Source: Homoserinimonas sp044769865
Lineage (GTDB): Bacteria; Actinomycetota; Actinomycetes; Actinomycetales; Microbacteriaceae
DNA: 64,000 nucleotides
Assembly: GCF_044769865.1 (NCBI RefSeq)
Contig: NZ_JBIZWA010000001.1
Span: forward strand, 310,001-374,000
Direction: 5' to 3'
In this document: piece after piece, positions 43,459-51,694 of the stretch
Layout of the letters: the number at the start of each line of letters is the position of its first letter
Position numbering within the stretch: the stretch's first letter is position 1
Translations under genes and position numbers: made by a program
Notes under the pieces: generated by a model
Told to the model about the DNA's origin: nothing
The model's input: the letters and a program-made list of their open reading frames with translations, nothing else
Databases searched by the model: none

Positions 43459-44636
43459 GAGAATGCGCCCATGGTCTCCGACACCGGCAGCGAGATGACG
43501 ACCGAGGTGCCAGCGCCGGGAGACGACCACAGGGTGACGCTGCCGCCCTGGTCCTCGATGCGCCTGACAATGGCCATGCGGATGCCCAGCCGGTCGTCTG
43601 CGATCGACTCCGGGTCAAAGCCGTGGCCGTCGTCGACGACCATGACGGTGAGGCGATCGGTGCCGTGGTCGATGAACACTTCCGCCGTCGTGCAACCCGA
43701 GTGTTGCAGCACGTTATCGAGGGCGGCCCGTATGGCGCCGAGGAGCGCCTCCCGGTCGGCGGGCGCGAGGGAGTCGATCATGTAGCTGCTCCCACCCACA
43801 TCCACTGAGAGCCCACTCCACTGGAACTCGCGGATGATCTCGTAGAAGTCACTCTTGGGGACATGCCCGTGGGCATCCGCATCGGCGGGTGAGCGCCAGG
43901 CTCGGATCTCATCGAGGTCGCGTCGCAGCCGTGCCCGGTCGTAATCGGTGAGGGAGAGTGGCCCATGCGCGATCAGCGCGAGGTCACGGAGCACGGTCTC
44001 GTGCACGACGACCGCGGCACGGCGCTCACGCTGCCGCTCGTGCTCCTCGCGCTGCACCTCGGCGGCGATCGGTTCGGTGTCGACGAGCTGCTGCTGCGTG
44101 CGGTCGCTGAACCACATGAGGAGATAGGTGGAGAAGTACAGGAAGCCGATGAGAAGGGCGTATGAGTCTGGCTGGATGGGCAGACCGACAGCATGTTGGG
44201 TGCCGATGACAGCGGCCTCAGCGAGGAATGTTCCCACGAGGCTCCACACGGCGCCGCCGAGCGCGCCGCCCGCGGCCGCTCCCGTGAGCACGATCGCCGT
44301 GCCGATCGTGCCCACCAGCACGATTCGACCGGGATCGATCTCGAGCGTCACCATTTCGAGGATGTAGCCGACAATCGCAGCAGATCCGAGTGTGAGGTAG
44401 GCCACCGCCGTCAGCCACCCCGGCCACAGCGCGAGCACCGCGAGCATGGCGCCCGTGCAGACGATGGTGAGGAGGGGCGTGAGCATGAGCTCGGGACTGC
44501 CCTCGCGCAGGAAATATTCGGCCGTCACGACCCCGTGTTCGATGAGCACGACCGCCGCGAGTACCCAGCCCGCGCGCGTCGCCGCCTGCAGACGGAAGCC
44601 CGCCGCTATGGATCGCGGTGGGACACGGAGGGGCAT
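43455..44636 (-). CDS. Sensor histidine kinase, NarL/DegS-like
   Basis: A 393-residue membrane sensor kinase. About six helices occupy residues 20-175, with no large extracellular loop, then a linker coiled coil (about 185-208) and the H-box VVHETVLRDLALIAHG with His212. The ATPase has an N-box RAALDNVLQHSG (Asn308), DDGHGF (335-340) and SSPGAGTSVVI (G2). The pattern is HisKA_3-like. No response-regulator gene lies next to it; it is coupled by ATGA to the degenerate partner gene. ATG at 44636 has TAGCCT exactly six bases upstream, so it is probably leaderless. The signal and cognate regulator are unknown. Confidence 0.83.
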   Translation of the reverse strand: MPLRVPPRSIAAGFRLQAATRAGWVLAAVVLIEHGVVTAEYFLREGSPELMLTPLLTIVCTGAMLAVLALWPGWLTAVAYLTLGSAAIVGYILEMVTLEIDPGRIVLVGTIGTAIVLTGAAAGGALGGAVWSLVGTFLAEAAVIGTQHAVGLPIQPDSYALLIGFLYFSTYLLMWFSDRTQQQLVDTEPIAAEVQREEHERQRERRAAVVVHETVLRDLALIAHGPLSLTDYDRARLRRDLDEIRAWRSPADADAHGHVPKSDFYEIIREFQWSGLSVDVGGSSYMIDSLAPADREALLGAIRAALDNVLQHSGCTTAEVFIDHGTDRLTVMVVDDGHGFDPESIADDRLGIRMAIVRRIEDQGGSVTLWSSPGAGTSVVISLPVSETMGAFS

Positions 44637-44642
44637 GAGGCG

Positions 44643-44648
44643 AGGCTA
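44643..44648 (-). promoter_or_regulatory. -10 box of the histidine-kinase gene, leaderless type
   Basis: TAGCCT, six bases (CGCCTC), ATG on the minus strand. Confidence 0.55.
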
Positions 44649-44720
44649 TGCGCCGCTTCTGCGACCGGCAACGTCCCTAAACGCGGGGCGGGCCTTTCTG
44701 TGCACGCGGCCCCACGCGTC

Positions 44721-45311
44721 TCAGGCCTGGAGCGACACGCTCTCGACGTAGCGCATGAATGCGGGGTCGACGATGATGGCGGCGAGCCACAGGGCGCTCA
44801 CGAGCAGCACCGCCAGCACGCCGGCGACAAGCGGGATCCACCACGATGCCCTGCCGCGGCGCAGCGCCGTGACCGAGAGCCACAGCGTGAGCACCCACAG
44901 CAGCAGTTGGGCGACGATCGCGATGATGCCGAAGGTGCGCGCGGCGGTGAATGACGTGTAGGCGTCGAGCCCTTGGGCGGCGAACGCCGTCGCAAGGCCG
45001 TCGCCGAGGCCGAGCAGGCTCGGGATGCTCAGGAGCGTGCACGCGAGTCCGAACGCGAGGAGCATGGTGGTCGCCATGCGGTTGCCGGCGCCCTTGCGTG
45101 CGGCGGTGGATACCGCTGCTGGGCGCTCGACCGCGGGCGCTGCGGCGGCGGGGGCCGTGGCATCCGTCGCCTGTTCCTCCACGCGCGGCCGGGTGAGGGA
45201 GGCGAGGTGGCGCTCATACTCCTCGAGCGTCATGCCCCGAGCCTTCGCGACCTGCTCTGGGGTCGCGTACTCGCCGTACTCGGGGCGCGGGCGGTCTGCC
45301 GCTGCCGTCAC
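44721..45311 (-). CDS. Membrane protein of unknown function, coupled to ispH
   Basis: A 196-residue protein. Its cytoplasmic N-terminal part (PEYGEYATPEQVAKARGMTL and on to EEYERHLASLTRP) is followed by an Ala/Pro/Val-rich linker and three hydrophobic helices (about 76-97, 118-140 and 150-175), with a short polar tail. No family is recognised with certainty; proteins of this design are found next to ispH in related actinobacteria. The GTG at 45311 overlaps the ispH stop as GTGA, so it is the second gene of an ispH operon. The open frame continues upstream, antisense-like, inside ispH. A role in terpenoid or membrane metabolism would be a guess from position. Confidence 0.7.
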   Translation of the reverse strand: MTAAADRPRPEYGEYATPEQVAKARGMTLEEYERHLASLTRPRVEEQATDATAPAAAAPAVERPAAVSTAARKGAGNRMATTMLLAFGLACTLLSIPSLLGLGDGLATAFAAQGLDAYTSFTAARTFGIIAIVAQLLLWVLTLWLSVTALRRGRASWWIPLVAGVLAVLLVSALWLAAIIVDPAFMRYVESVSLQA

Positions 45312-46396
45312 TGCATCTGCCAGTCGAGCTTGCGGCGGCCGCCGAGGCCGCGGGCGTCGGGCTGGCCGCTGGCGTCGCGGCGGAGTTCCTTGGGGAGCGA
45401 GAACATGAGGTCCTCCTCGGCGGTGACGACCTGCTCGACATCGCGGTAGCCGGCGTCGGCGAGGTCGGTCAGCACCTGCTGCACGAGCACCTCGGGCACG
45501 GATGCTCCGGAGGTCACACCGACCGTCTCGACGCCGTCGAGCCATTCCTGGCGGATCTCGCTCGCGTAGTCCACGCGGTAGGCCGCCTTGGCGCCGTACT
45601 CGAGCGCGACCTCGACGAGGCGCACACTGTTGGAGCTGTTGGCGGAGCCGACGACGATGACGAGGTCAGCATCCGCAGCAACCTTGCGCACGGCGACCTG
45701 GCGGTTCTGCGTGGCGTAACAGATGTCGTCGCTCGGCGGGTCTTGCAGGTGCGGGAAGCGCTCGCGGAGGAGGCGCACGGTCTCCATGGTCTCGTCGACG
45801 CTCAGTGTGGTCTGCGAGAGCCACACGAGCTTGTCGGTATCGGGCACCTCGACGGTCGCGACCTCGGCAGGGCTGTTGACGAGGGTCGTGCGCTCGGGCG
45901 CGTGCCCCATCGTGCCCTCGACCTCCTCGTGGCCCGCGTGGCCGATGAGGAGGATGTGGAAGTCATCGCGGGAGAAGCGGGTCGCCTCGCGGTGCACCTT
46001 GGTGACGAGGGGGCAGGTGGCGTCGATCGCCTGCAGGCCGCGGTCGGCGGCGCCCTTGACGACGGCGGGAGAGACACCGTGGGCGCTGAAGACGAGGTGC
46101 GAGCCGGTCGGCACCTGGTCGACCTCGTCGACGAAGATCGCACCCTTCTTCTCGAGCGTGGAGACGACGTGCACGTTGTGCACGATCTGCTTGCGCACGT
46201 AGACGGGAGCGCCGAAGTTCTCGAGCGCCTTCTCGACCGCCACGACGGCTCGGTCGACCCCCGCACAGTAGCCGCGCGGCGCGGCGAGGATGACCCTCTT
46301 CTGACCGGCGACGGGCTCGTCGCGCAGACGCTCGCGGCGCTCGGGGATGACAGGGGCCGCGAGACTCGCCAGGCTTCCATTGCTGATCGTGCTCAC
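45308..46396 (-). CDS. ispH: 4-hydroxy-3-methylbut-2-enyl diphosphate reductase
   Basis: The last enzyme of the MEP isoprenoid pathway; a [4Fe-4S] protein that makes isopentenyl and dimethylallyl diphosphate from HMBPP. The 362-residue protein has the three cluster cysteines in the expected places: Cys44 in APRGYCAGVDRA, Cys128 in IDATCPLVTKVH and Cys226 in DDICYATQNRQ. The substrate-binding residues are in HGVSP and in VGSANSSNSVRL (the SxN motif). The GTG at 46396 follows TAGACT by exactly six bases, so the mRNA is probably leaderless; the ten-residue N-terminus before the conserved part is variable. It is coupled to a membrane-protein gene and divergent from xseA. Confidence 0.96.
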   Translation of the reverse strand: MSTISNGSLASLAAPVIPERRERLRDEPVAGQKRVILAAPRGYCAGVDRAVVAVEKALENFGAPVYVRKQIVHNVHVVSTLEKKGAIFVDEVDQVPTGSHLVFSAHGVSPAVVKGAADRGLQAIDATCPLVTKVHREATRFSRDDFHILLIGHAGHEEVEGTMGHAPERTTLVNSPAEVATVEVPDTDKLVWLSQTTLSVDETMETVRLLRERFPHLQDPPSDDICYATQNRQVAVRKVAADADLVIVVGSANSSNSVRLVEVALEYGAKAAYRVDYASEIRQEWLDGVETVGVTSGASVPEVLVQQVLTDLADAGYRDVEQVVTAEEDLMFSLPKELRRDASGQPDARGLGGRRKLDWQMQ

Positions 46397-46402
46397 ACAC
46401 CC

Positions 46403-46408
46403 AGTCTA
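46403..46408 (-). promoter_or_regulatory. -10 box of ispH, leaderless type
   Basis: TAGACT, six bases (GGGTGT), GTG on the minus strand. Confidence 0.55.
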
Positions 46409-46466
46409 GGCCGGGCTGCCTGCCCGAACGCTGGGCAGCGCGACCCGTGAGGTCGGGGGTGTCCCG

Positions 46467-46472
46467 TAGCCT
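46467..46472 (+). promoter_or_regulatory. -10 box of xseA, leaderless type
   Basis: TAGCCT, six bases (GATGGC), ATG; divergent from the ispH promoter. Confidence 0.55.
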
Positions 46473-46478
46473 GATGGC

Positions 46479-47711
46479 ATGACGAGCGACGCCCTCCCGA
46501 CCGTGGACTCCCCGTGGCCCGTGAGCGTGCTCTCGGGCAAGATCCGCGGCTGGATCGAGCGTCTCGGGGCGGTGTGGGTCGAGGGCGAGATCACCCAGTG
46601 GGGCGTCTCGGGCGGCAATGTGTACGGCAAGCTCAAGGACCTCGAGGCGGATGCGACCGTGAGCTTCGCCGTGTGGTCATCCGTGAAGGCGAAGATCCCT
46701 GCCGACCTCAAGCAGGGTGACCATGTCGTCGCGCTCGTCAAACCCAACTACTGGGTCAAGGGCGGCACCCTCACCATGCAGGTGCTCGACATGCGACACG
46801 TGGGCCTCGGCGACCTCCTCGAGCGCCTCGAGCGGCTTCGGCAGGCACTTCGTGCCGAGGGACTCTTCGACCCGGCGCGCAAGAAGCCGCTCCCGTTCCT
46901 CCCCGGCACCGTCGGCCTCGTCACGGGCAAGGATTCGGATGCCGAAAAAGACGTGTTGCGCAATGCCCAGCTGCGCTGGCCGGCCGTCGAGTTCCGCGTC
47001 GCGCACGCGGCCGTGCAGGGCGAGCGGGCCGTGAATGAGGTGATCGCCGCCATCCGCCGCCTCGACGCCGACCCGGAGGTTGACGTCATCATCGTCGCCC
47101 GCGGCGGCGGCGACTTCCAGAACCTCCTCGTCTTCAGCGACGAGCAACTCGTGCGCGCGGCGGCGGCCGCGACGACCCCCATCGTGAGCGCGATCGGCCA
47201 CGAGAACGACCGACCCCTGCTCGATGATGTCGCCGACCTTCGGGCGTCCACGCCCACGGATGCCGCCAAGCGAGTGGTGCCGGATGTCGCGGAGGAGATC
47301 AGTCGCGTGCAGCAGGCCCGCGCGCGCATCGGGATGCGACTCACCTCACTCCTGTCGACCGAGGCGGACCGCCTCGAGCAATTCCGCAGCCGGCCCGTGC
47401 TCGCCTCCCCCTCCTGGATCGTCGACACGAGGGCCGACGAGCTCTCGCGCTGGACGGGCCGCGCGCATGAGCTCCTCGAGCTGCGCATCGAGCGCTCTCG
47501 CGCCTCGGTCGGCGAGCTCCGCTCGCAGCTGCGCGCGCTCTCCCCCAAGGCCACACTCGAACGCGGCTACGCGATCGCGCAACTGCCCGATGGCGCGGTG
47601 CTGCGGGATGCCGCGGATGCTCCCCCCGGAACCTCCCTCCTCCTCACCCTTGCGTCGGGGTCACTCACGGCCGAGACCACGCCGGGCGGGGCGACAGGCG
47701 CAGAACGGTAG
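46479..47711 (+). CDS. xseA: Exodeoxyribonuclease VII large subunit
   Basis: The catalytic large subunit of ExoVII, which degrades single-stranded DNA with the small subunit XseB. The 410-residue protein has an N-terminal OB-fold (about 20-115, including WVEGEITQWGVSGGNVYGKL) and a catalytic core with the conserved VGLVTGKDSDAEKDVL, DVIIVARGGGDFQNLLVFSD and ISAIGHENDRPLLDDVADLR segments (the last reading VSAIGHENDR). The C-terminal 120 residues form the helical coiled-coil that binds XseB copies. The ATG at 46479 has TAGCCT six bases upstream, so the mRNA is probably leaderless. It is followed after nine bases by xseB. Confidence 0.96.
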   Translation: MTSDALPTVDSPWPVSVLSGKIRGWIERLGAVWVEGEITQWGVSGGNVYGKLKDLEADATVSFAVWSSVKAKIPADLKQGDHVVALVKPNYWVKGGTLTMQVLDMRHVGLGDLLERLERLRQALRAEGLFDPARKKPLPFLPGTVGLVTGKDSDAEKDVLRNAQLRWPAVEFRVAHAAVQGERAVNEVIAAIRRLDADPEVDVIIVARGGGDFQNLLVFSDEQLVRAAAAATTPIVSAIGHENDRPLLDDVADLRASTPTDAAKRVVPDVAEEISRVQQARARIGMRLTSLLSTEADRLEQFRSRPVLASPSWIVDTRADELSRWTGRAHELLELRIERSRASVGELRSQLRALSPKATLERGYAIAQLPDGAVLRDAADAPPGTSLLLTLASGSLTAETTPGGATGAER

Positions 47712-47720
47712 GATTGCCGC

Positions 47721-47936
47721 GTGACAGAGAACCCCTCCCCCGACGTCTCCGAGCTCAGCTACGAGCAGGCGCGCGACGAACTCGTGCGTGTCGTCGCCGA
47801 ACTGGAGCAGGGGTCCTCGACCCTCGAGCAGTCGCTCGCCCTCTGGGAGCGCGGTGAAGCACTCGCGGCCCGGTGCGAGGAGTGGCTCATCGGCGCACGC
47901 GCCCGCCTCGACGCTGCCCGCGCGACGGCGGAGTAG
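47721..47936 (+). CDS. xseB: Exodeoxyribonuclease VII small subunit
   Basis: The 71-residue helical subunit that stabilises XseA. The family motif is present: LSYEQARDELVRVVAELEQG followed by SSTLEQSLALWERGEALAARCEEWL, here described as the two amphipathic helices. GTG at 47721 gives a normal N-terminus of about 13 residues before the conserved part. Together with xseA it forms the ExoVII operon, and the DUF4245 gene begins four bases after its stop, so translation is probably continuous. Confidence 0.95.
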   Translation: MTENPSPDVSELSYEQARDELVRVVAELEQGSSTLEQSLALWERGEALAARCEEWLIGARARLDAARATAE

Positions 47937-47939
47937 CCC

Positions 47940-48668
47940 GTGGCACGCAATAGCGGCGGCGAGTCCTCCGGACCGCGGGCGCCCATCGTTGCCGAGTTGG
48001 GCCGGCCCGAGACTCCCGAGGAGACGGCGGCCCGAAAGGCTGCCTCCTCGCGGCGCTATCGGGAGAGCAAGACGAGCATCAACCTGCTCGTCGCCCTCTT
48101 CGCGTCACTCGCCATTGTGCTCGTCACCGTCATGATCGTCGTGCGTCCCGCTCCGCCTCCCGCTGATCCCGTGAACTACTCCGAGATCGCTTCCCAGGTG
48201 CAGGCAGACCTTGGCGAGGTCGTCGCGAATCCCCAACTCGGCAGCGACTGGGTCGCCAACGCTGCTCGTGTCTCGACCGGTGCCGACGGTGTCGCCCGGT
48301 GGTACATCGGCTTCGTGACTCCCGAGAAGGATTTCGCGGCCATCACGCAGGGTATCGACGCCAACCCGACCTGGCTGGCCACGACCCTCGAGGGCGGCTT
48401 CGCGACCGGTACCGCGACGATCGCCGGGCAGGACTGGGACATCTACGACCGGCGTGATGGCGATGACATCGGCAACTTCGCCTACGCCATGGCAACCGTC
48501 GTCGGCACGAGCACGATCGTGCTCCACGGCACGGCGACGGACGAGGAGTTCGCAGAGCTGGCCACGGCCGTCACCGCCTCCATGGCCGCAGGCAGCCCTG
48601 CTTCGTCCGACAGCACAGTTTCGTCCGACAGCACAGTTTCGTCCGACAGCACCGAGGAGACCCCATGA
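47940..48668 (+). CDS. DUF4245 membrane protein
   Basis: A 242-residue single-pass protein. A cytoplasmic N-terminus (about 1-45, Ala/Arg-rich) precedes one helix (about 48-68: LLVALFASLAIVLVTVMIVV) and an extracytoplasmic DUF4245 domain (about 75-218) of unknown role, also found beside glpX/fum in mycobacteria (Rv1100). The C-terminal tail is three copies of SSDSTV or near-copies, encoded by an 18-base repeat (48603-48652), so tail length probably varies between strains. GTG at 47940 lies four bases after xseB; the stop overlaps the carbonic anhydrase start as ATGA, placing it in the xseAB operon. Confidence 0.85.
   Translation: MARNSGGESSGPRAPIVAELGRPETPEETAARKAASSRRYRESKTSINLLVALFASLAIVLVTVMIVVRPAPPPADPVNYSEIASQVQADLGEVVANPQLGSDWVANAARVSTGADGVARWYIGFVTPEKDFAAITQGIDANPTWLATTLEGGFATGTATIAGQDWDIYDRRDGDDIGNFAYAMATVVGTSTIVLHGTATDEEFAELATAVTASMAAGSPASSDSTVSSDSTVSSDSTEETP
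48603..48652 (+). repeat. 18-base in-frame repeat in the DUF4245 gene
   Basis: TCGTCCGACAGCACAGTT repeated 2.8 times (48603-48620, 48621-48638, 48639-48652), encoding SSDSTV units; copies are identical, which suggests recent expansion. Confidence 0.9.
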
Positions 48669-49300
48669 CGGACGCCCCACTCAAGACTCCGGCCGAAGCC
48701 TGGCAGGAGATGGTGCGCGGCAACGAGCGCTTCGTTGCCGGCACGCCGCGGCATCCGCGTCAGGATGTCGACCGAAGGCACGAGCTCCTGGGCGAGCAGA
48801 AGCCGAGCGTCGCCCTCTTCGGCTGCAGTGACTCGCGCCTCGCCGCCGAGATCATCTTCGACAAGGGACTCGGCGATTTGTTCGTCGTGCGCAACGCGGG
48901 CCAGATCATCTCTGACTCCGTGATCGGCACGCTCGAATACGCGGTCGCGGTCCTGCATGTTCCGCTGATTGTCGTGCTGGGCCACGACGAGTGCGGTGCC
49001 GTCCGCGCTGCGATCGACTCGCAGGAGACGCGCGCGCCCATGCTGCCGCCTCATATCCACCACCTCGTGGAGCGCATCACCCCCGCCGTGCTGCGCGTGC
49101 GCCGCAGCATCGAAGCCGGCGTACGCCCCGACGCGACTGAGGTCGGCCGCGAACACCTGCGCGACACCGTGCGGCAGCTGCTCGAATCATCCGAGCTCAT
49201 CAGTGACGCTGTCGCCGCCGGTACGCTGGCTGTCGTGGGCGCAAACTACCGCCTCGCCGAGGGTACGGCCGTGCCCGACGTCATGGTCGGACAGGTCTGA
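48665..49300 (+). CDS. Beta-class carbonic anhydrase
   Basis: Hydrates CO2 to bicarbonate with a zinc site. The 211-residue protein shows the beta-class zinc ligands: Cys54 with Asp56 and Arg58 in FGCSDSRLAAE, then His107 and Cys110 in LGHDECGA. The Asp-Arg dyad is complete. It belongs to the bacterial clade without an N-terminal transit or TM segment. The ATG overlaps the DUF4245 stop (ATGA), so it is the fourth gene of the xseA-xseB-DUF4245 unit. fumC follows after about 70 bases on the same strand. Confidence 0.94.
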   Translation: MTDAPLKTPAEAWQEMVRGNERFVAGTPRHPRQDVDRRHELLGEQKPSVALFGCSDSRLAAEIIFDKGLGDLFVVRNAGQIISDSVIGTLEYAVAVLHVPLIVVLGHDECGAVRAAIDSQETRAPMLPPHIHHLVERITPAVLRVRRSIEAGVRPDATEVGREHLRDTVRQLLESSELISDAVAAGTLAVVGANYRLAEGTAVPDVMVGQV

Positions 49301-49371
49301 GCTCTCCAGCCATGACTCCGCGGCAACCCCCGCCGCACCCCATCACCTGAACAGAAAGAGATGACAGCGCC

Positions 49372-50775
49372 GTGACATCAGAGCCTGAGTTCCGCATCGA
49401 GCACGACACGATGGGCGAGGTGCGCGTGCCCGTCAACGCCCTCTACCGCGCCCAGACCCAGCGCGCGGTCGAGAACTTCCCGATCTCGGGCAAGGGCCTC
49501 GAGTCGGCGCAGATCGCCGCCCTCGCGCGCATCAAGAAGTCTGCAGCGGTCGCCAACAAGGAGCTCGGTGTGCTCGACGCCGGCATCGCCGACGCGATCG
49601 TCGCCGCCGCCGACGAGGTCATCACTGGACAACACGACGAGCACTTCCCCGTCGACACCTACCAGACCGGCTCCGGCACCTCGTCGAACATGAACATGAA
49701 CGAGGTGCTCGCGACCCTCGCGACGCGTCACCTCGGTGCCGACGTGCACCCCAACGACCACGTCAACGCCTCACAGTCGTCGAATGACGTCTTCCCGACC
49801 TCGGTGCACGTCGCCGTGACGCAGGCCCTCATCGAGGATCTCGTGCCCGCGCTCGACTACCTCGCGGTCGCGCTCGAGGAGAAGGCGGAGCTGTGGAAGA
49901 CCGCTGTCAAGGCCGGCCGCACGCACCTCATGGATGCCACGCCCGTGACGCTCGGCCAGGAGTTCGGCGGCTACGCGCGCCAGATCCGCCTCGGCATCGA
50001 GCGCGTCGAGGCATCTCTCCCCCGCGTCGCCGAGGTGCCGCTCGGTGGCACCGCGGTCGGCACGGGCATCAACACGCCCGCCGGCTTCCCCCAGAAGGTC
50101 ATCGCGCTCCTCGCAGCCGAGACGGGCCTGCCGATCGTCGAGGCGAAGGACCACTTCGAGGCGCAAGCCAACCGCGACGGCCTCGTCGAGGCATCCGGTG
50201 CGCTCCGCACGATCGCGGTCTCGATGACCAAGATCAACAACGACCTGCGCTGGATGGGCTCCGGCCCCAACACGGGCCTCGGCGAGCTGCACATCCCAGA
50301 CCTGCAGCCCGGCTCCTCGATCATGCCCGGCAAGGTCAACCCGGTCGTGCCGGAGGCCGTGCTCATGGTCGCCGCCCGCGTCATCGGCAACGATGCGACC
50401 GTCGCGTGGGCTGGAGCATCCGGCTCCTTCGAGCTCAACGTCGCCATCCCGGTCATGGGCACGGCGCTGCTCGAGTCGGTGCGTCTGCTCGCGAACGCCT
50501 CGCGCGTGCTCGCGGACAAGACCATCAAGGGCCTCGAGGCGAACCTCGAGCGCACCTCGGCGCTTGCAGGCATGTCGCCCTCGATCGTCACCCCGCTCAA
50601 CAAGTTCATCGGCTACGAGAACGCCGCCAAGATCGCCAAGCACTCAGTCGCCAAGGGCATCACGGTGCGCGAGGCCGTCATCGAGCTCGGCTACCTCGAG
50701 CGCGGCGAGCTCACGGAGGAGCAGCTCGACAAGGCGCTCGACGTGCTCGCAATGACGGTGCCGCCCACGGCGTAG
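49372..50775 (+). CDS. fumC: Fumarate hydratase, class II
   Basis: Interconverts fumarate and malate in the TCA cycle; an iron-independent homotetramer. The 467-residue protein has the family motifs TGSGTSSNMNMNEV, KAGRTHLMDATPVTLGQEF, the signature GSSIMPGKVNP with the flexible catalytic Ser loop, and a C-terminal ENAAKIAKHSVAKG. GTG at 49372 gives the typical N-terminus TSEPEFRIEHDTMGEVRVP; an upstream ATG (49361) is followed at once by a stop. The ribosome site (AAAGAGATGA) is a little far. It is the last gene of this strand run, and a hairpin terminator follows. Confidence 0.96.
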   Translation: MTSEPEFRIEHDTMGEVRVPVNALYRAQTQRAVENFPISGKGLESAQIAALARIKKSAAVANKELGVLDAGIADAIVAAADEVITGQHDEHFPVDTYQTGSGTSSNMNMNEVLATLATRHLGADVHPNDHVNASQSSNDVFPTSVHVAVTQALIEDLVPALDYLAVALEEKAELWKTAVKAGRTHLMDATPVTLGQEFGGYARQIRLGIERVEASLPRVAEVPLGGTAVGTGINTPAGFPQKVIALLAAETGLPIVEAKDHFEAQANRDGLVEASGALRTIAVSMTKINNDLRWMGSGPNTGLGELHIPDLQPGSSIMPGKVNPVVPEAVLMVAARVIGNDATVAWAGASGSFELNVAIPVMGTALLESVRLLANASRVLADKTIKGLEANLERTSALAGMSPSIVTPLNKFIGYENAAKIAKHSVAKGITVREAVIELGYLERGELTEEQLDKALDVLAMTVPPTA

Positions 50776-50795
50776 CCGTACTCAGCACGCGATCG

Positions 50796-50824
50796 ACGCG
50801 GGTCGGCCACTGGCCGGCCCGCGT
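50796..50824 (+). terminator. Terminator after fumC
   Basis: Fourteen-base arms (50796-50809 with 50811-50824), one G-T pair, tight loop, followed by TGTTGC. Confidence 0.7.
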
Positions 50825-50869
50825 TGTTGCATCTCGGCGGCACCCGCGAGCGGGACCTCACACCTCGCG

Positions 50870-51634
50870 TCAGCGGGGTTCGATGACCGGCACAAGACGC
50901 ACATCGGCGCCGTCGAGCGTCTGCACCGCCCGCTCGCCGATCGGCACGGCGAGGTCGATCGGGATCAGCAGCGACGGCCCGACCGTGGAACCCCCGGCGC
51001 AGAACTCATGGCCGACTGCATCTGCGCCGACCGGCGCCGCGATGGCCGAGGAGATCGACACCTGCACGGCCTCCGCCGTCTCGATGACGACAGCCTCGAC
51101 CGGGGCGCACTGCGGCTTGACCCGCACATTGAGCACAAGCTCTGCGCTGTCGAGCGCCGCGAAGTCTCCCGTCGGCTCGCGTCCGATCAGGGTGTCGCTC
51201 GCGCCAGGGGCGTCATAGGTGTCGAGATAGACGAGGTAGCGGGGCTGGTGCGTGGCGTTGTCGAAGGGCTGGTAGCCGAGGAGCGGTTGGGGCGCGAAGC
51301 TCGGGTTCGCGACATCCGCCGACTGCACGACGCGGTCGACGACAACGGGCGTCGGCGCAGTGCCCCACATCCGCTGCAGGGCGGTCTTGGGCGGCTCGGG
51401 GGTGGGCAGCGAGTCAATGAAACTGACGGCCGCGACGACCGCGATCGTGAGGAAGGTGCCAACACCCAGGCCGGACAGGATGCGATGGAACGCATAGGCG
51501 GTCGCGCCCGGCTCGCTCGCATCGGGGTTCCTGCGGAGCCACGACGCGAGGACGCGCCACTGGGAGCGCGGCGAGACGAGTCCCCACAGGAAGAAGACCG
51601 CGAGGAGCGCCGCCGCGAAGACCAGAAAACTCAC
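50870..51634 (-). CDS. Membrane protein of unknown function
   Basis: A 254-residue protein: an N-terminal helix (about 3-20), a basic loop including SQWRVLASWLRRNPDASEPG, a second helix (about 54-73), then an extracytoplasmic domain of about 180 residues rich in Val, Pro and Ala with two well-separated cysteines (QCAPVEAV and HEFCAGG) that could form a disulfide. No family is recognised. The GTG at 51634 follows TAGAGT by exactly six bases, so the mRNA is probably leaderless. It is downstream of phoH2 on the same strand, with 60 bases between, and converges with fumC. Confidence 0.65.
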   Translation of the reverse strand: MSFLVFAAALLAVFFLWGLVSPRSQWRVLASWLRRNPDASEPGATAYAFHRILSGLGVGTFLTIAVVAAVSFIDSLPTPEPPKTALQRMWGTAPTPVVVDRVVQSADVANPSFAPQPLLGYQPFDNATHQPRYLVYLDTYDAPGASDTLIGREPTGDFAALDSAELVLNVRVKPQCAPVEAVVIETAEAVQVSISSAIAAPVGADAVGHEFCAGGSTVGPSLLIPIDLAVPIGERAVQTLDGADVRLVPVIEPR

Positions 51635-51640
51635 ATGACG

Positions 51641-51646
51641 ACTCTA
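51641..51646 (-). promoter_or_regulatory. -10 box, leaderless type
   Basis: TAGAGT, six bases (CGTCAT), GTG on the minus strand, for the membrane protein at 50870-51634. Confidence 0.5.
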
Positions 51647-51694
51647 CGGCGTGCCGGGGTGGCCTCGACTCGACCACCCCGGCGCATCCGTCGA

